Positions 62,001-64,000 of a DNA stretch of 64,000 bases are shown piece after piece. The stretch comes from Bacteroidota bacterium (lineage in GTDB: Bacteria > Bacteroidota > Bacteroidia > Chitinophagales > Chitinophagaceae). Each line of letters begins with the position of its first letter. The stretch's first letter is position 1. The stretch covers positions 1 to 64,000 of the forward strand of contig JAPLEO010000146.1 in NCBI GenBank assembly GCA_026391125.1. The letters are read 5' to 3'. A program made the translations under genes and the position numbers. The notes under the pieces were generated by a model. The model worked only from the letters and a program-made list of their open reading frames with translations. It searched no databases and was not told the DNA's origin.

Positions 62001-62756
62001 TCATCTCATTCGAAAACTCAGTGCAGCAAAGTCTTCGATACTCAACTGTTCCGCTCTTTTGTTAAATATTTCATCCACTAAAACTTCCTCGTCAAACAAT
62101 CCACGAACTGCATTTCGCAACATTTTCCTTCTTTGATTAAATGCAGCTTTCACTAAAACAAACAATGCTTTTTCACTCTTCATAGCTACCACCGAATCCT
62201 TTCTTTTTAATCGAATAATTCCACTCATGACTTTTGGTGGCGGGTTAAAACTTTCAGGGGGTACATCAAACAAATATTCCACTTCATAAAAAGCTTGCAC
62301 CAATACACTCATAATCCCATACACTTTGGTATTGGGTTTTGAAGCAATTCTTTGAGCTACTTCTTTCTGAAACATCCCAATCATAGTGGGCACTTGTTGT
62401 TTCCATTCAACCACTTTGAATACGATCTGGGTAGAAATATTATACGGGAAATTACCGATTACTGTAAACTGGTTTTCGAAGGGAACATCAATATGCAAAA
62501 AATCTTTGTGAATGATCTTTCCCTTGATCTGCGGATAGGTTAATTCAAGATAAGCCACTTTCTCATCGTCTAATTCCACCGCTTTGAAATCAATATCCTT
62601 GATGGGTAATAAATACTTGGTAAGGGCACCAGCGCCCGGACCAACTTCTAGTAATTGGGTAAAGGGTTCTGACTGTAATTCAGCCACAATTCTTTTAGTG
62701 ATCGATTCATCTTTCAAGAAGTGCTGTCCTAGTGATTTCTTTAAACGATATTCCAT
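62001..62756 (-). CDS. rsmA: 16S rRNA (adenine1518/1519-N6)-dimethyltransferase RsmA (KsgA)
   Basis: RsmA dimethylates two adenines in helix 45 of 16S rRNA. The 251-aa protein has KSLGQHFLKDESITKRIV at the start, the SAM loop LLEVGPGAGALTKYLL, and the catalytic IGNFPYNIST (NxPY). Later come PPESFNPPPKVMSGIIRLK and the C-terminal FNQRRKMLRNAV. A TAATTTTG element (62769-62762, minus) sits only a few bases before the ATG, so a leaderless transcript is possible. Confidence 0.96.
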   Translation of the reverse strand: MEYRLKKSLGQHFLKDESITKRIVAELQSEPFTQLLEVGPGAGALTKYLLPIKDIDFKAVELDDEKVAYLELTYPQIKGKIIHKDFLHIDVPFENQFTVIGNFPYNISTQIVFKVVEWKQQVPTMIGMFQKEVAQRIASKPNTKVYGIMSVLVQAFYEVEYLFDVPPESFNPPPKVMSGIIRLKRKDSVVAMKSEKALFVLVKAAFNQRRKMLRNAVRGLFDEEVLVDEIFNKRAEQLSIEDFAALSFRMR

Positions 62757-62877
62757 TGCTGCAAAATTAAGATTTTTAAGCTAGCAAGACCTAAAGGCCC
62801 GTGATTAAGGCAAATGCGACTCCCATACTAGCTACATGCGGTTAATAATCCGTATTTTTACCGTATAAATTTTTTGA

Positions 62878-63972
62878 ATGAGCAATGAATTGCAAAAGCC
62901 AATTATAGGTTTTACCTGTGGCGACTTAAATGGAATTGGTATTGAATTGATCATAAAAACCTTGGCAGATCATAGAATCTTGGAAGTTTGTACCCCTGTT
63001 GTTTTTGCAAGTAACAAGTGTATCAATTTTTACAGAAAGACCTTACCAGAATTAAATTTCAGCTATACCAGTGTAAAAGAACTGCAACGCCTTAACCCTA
63101 AACAGGTAAACATAGTCAACTGTTGGGAAGAAGAAGTTGCGATCAATCCTGGTCAATTAAACGAGATCGGAGGTAAATACGCATTAGAATCTTTAACACA
63201 AGCAACCCAGGCTTTAAAAGATGGATTGATCAATGGATTGGTGACTGCACCCATTCACAAAAAAAATATTCAAAGCGAAGCTTTTCAATACACAGGTCAT
63301 ACCCCTTATTTCAAAGACTTCTTTGGCGTTTCTGATGTTGTGATGTTGATGGTGGCTGAAAATATGCGCATTGGTTTGGTAACTGAACACGTAAGCGTTG
63401 CTGAAGTTGCAAAACACATTACTAAAGAAGGGATCATTCAAAAATTAAAGATCATACACGCAAGTCTTCAAAAAGATTTTGGTATTGATAAACCAAGAAT
63501 TGCAGTACTCGGATTAAACCCACATTCAGGGGATGAAGGATTGATAGGTGCAGAAGAAGAAAATATCATTAAACCAGCAGTGAAAGAAGCAAGAAATTCT
63601 ATGCTTGTTTTCGGGCCCTATAGCTCAGATGCTTTCTTTGCACGTGGACAACATGAAAAATTTGATGCGGTATTAGCGATGTACCACGACCAAGGTTTGA
63701 TTCCATTCAAGTCATTGTCTATCGGAGAAGGCGTAAACTATACTGCCGGTCTACCTGTCATTAGAACTAGTCCAGATCATGGAACCGCTTTTGACATTGC
63801 AGGAAAGGATAAGGCCGATGCGAATAGTTTTATTGTTGCAACATTTGTAGCCTGCGATATTTATCGGATGCGCAATGGTTACAAAGAAATGCACAGCAAC
63901 CCACTCAGAAAAATGAGTGCACGTATGTTAGCTAATGCCGTTGACGAGCGTATCGAAGAAAACGAAGGATAA
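62878..63972 (+). CDS. pdxA: 4-hydroxythreonine-4-phosphate dehydrogenase
   Basis: PdxA oxidises 4-phosphohydroxy-L-threonine in pyridoxal phosphate synthesis. The 364-aa protein has IIGFTCGDLNGIGIELIIK, the metal-binding TGHTPYFKDFFG, VLGLNPHSGDEGLIG, AMYHDQGLIPFKSLS and RTSPDHGTAFDIAGKDKA. Length is slightly above E. coli PdxA (329 aa). It diverges from rsmA by 121 bp. Confidence 0.96.
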   Translation: MSNELQKPIIGFTCGDLNGIGIELIIKTLADHRILEVCTPVVFASNKCINFYRKTLPELNFSYTSVKELQRLNPKQVNIVNCWEEEVAINPGQLNEIGGKYALESLTQATQALKDGLINGLVTAPIHKKNIQSEAFQYTGHTPYFKDFFGVSDVVMLMVAENMRIGLVTEHVSVAEVAKHITKEGIIQKLKIIHASLQKDFGIDKPRIAVLGLNPHSGDEGLIGAEEENIIKPAVKEARNSMLVFGPYSSDAFFARGQHEKFDAVLAMYHDQGLIPFKSLSIGEGVNYTAGLPVIRTSPDHGTAFDIAGKDKADANSFIVATFVACDIYRMRNGYKEMHSNPLRKMSARMLANAVDERIEENEG

Positions 63973-63982
63973 AATTTTACCC

Positions 63983-64000
63983 ATGTTTGAGATCTCTAAT
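63983..64000 (+). CDS. Start of a following CDS (truncated by window end)
   Basis: An ATG at 63983, 11 bp after the pdxA stop, opens MFEISN before the window ends. In Bacteroidota a DUF177 protein gene often follows pdxA, but six codons are too few for any call. Confidence 0.3.

Overview
The window looks like chromosomal DNA of a Bacteroidota member, most likely class Chitinophagia, family Chitinophagaceae. The evidence is low GC, a SusC/SusD pair, many Tat-type signal peptides of the 'RRxFLK' kind on Gfo/Idh/MocA and TIM-barrel proteins, no Shine-Dalgarno pattern, TAnnTTTG-type -7 promoter elements, and the ftsX-DUF3098-uppP gene order. The family assignment is inference. No tRNA, rRNA, CRISPR array or insertion sequence was found, and no stretch over 300 bp lacks a gene.

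Region 1 (about 400-23,200) is a polysaccharide utilization locus for a uronic-acid-containing glycan. On the plus strand are SusC (15550), SusD (18799), a GH88 unsaturated glucuronyl hydrolase (20773) and a LacI-type regulator (22170). On the minus strand run ThuA-like, SDR mannonate oxidoreductase, double DUF1080, Gfo/Idh/MocA, EamA permease, esterase-SGNH fusion, UxuA, UxaC, TIM-barrel epimerase, alginate-lyase-like PL and two more Gfo/Idh/MocA genes. SusCD would import oligosaccharide; the lyase and GH88 would release unsaturated and free uronate; UxaC, the SDR and UxuA would turn glucuronate into 2-keto-3-deoxygluconate. KDG kinase and aldolase are not in the window. The exported oxidoreductases plus DUF1080 and TIM-barrel proteins suggest a second, oxidation-elimination (3-keto-glycoside) route. 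Near-identical palindromes upstream of uxuA and between thuA and susC are candidate operators.

Region 2 (23,250-35,200) is a mix of small accessory and housekeeping genes: a shortened YdeI-like protein ending in a perfect CDGSH iron-sulfur motif, DoxX, an M19 dipeptidase-like protein, an S33 hydrolase lipoprotein, DUF1801, DUF1569, AlkB, a metallophosphoesterase, a START-domain protein and LpxD. A hydroxypyruvate-isomerase-like gene follows, divergent from an ApbE-SUMF1-Gfo operon.

Region 3 (35,200-64,000) is core genome: alanine dehydrogenase, TsaE, a copper ATPase, RecQ, a HerA-like ATPase, an RprY-like response regulator, RuvB, exported superoxide dismutase, dipeptidyl peptidase IV, LeuS, FtsX-DUF3098-UppP, an MFS transporter, an MBL hydrolase, RuvC, HIT, GreA, a 2-hydroxyacid dehydrogenase, RsmA and PdxA. 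Two non-coding signals stand out here: heptameric purine/pyrimidine repeats that begin exactly at stop codons (35.2 kb and 47.9 kb), and a strong terminator-like hairpin in the greA leader.
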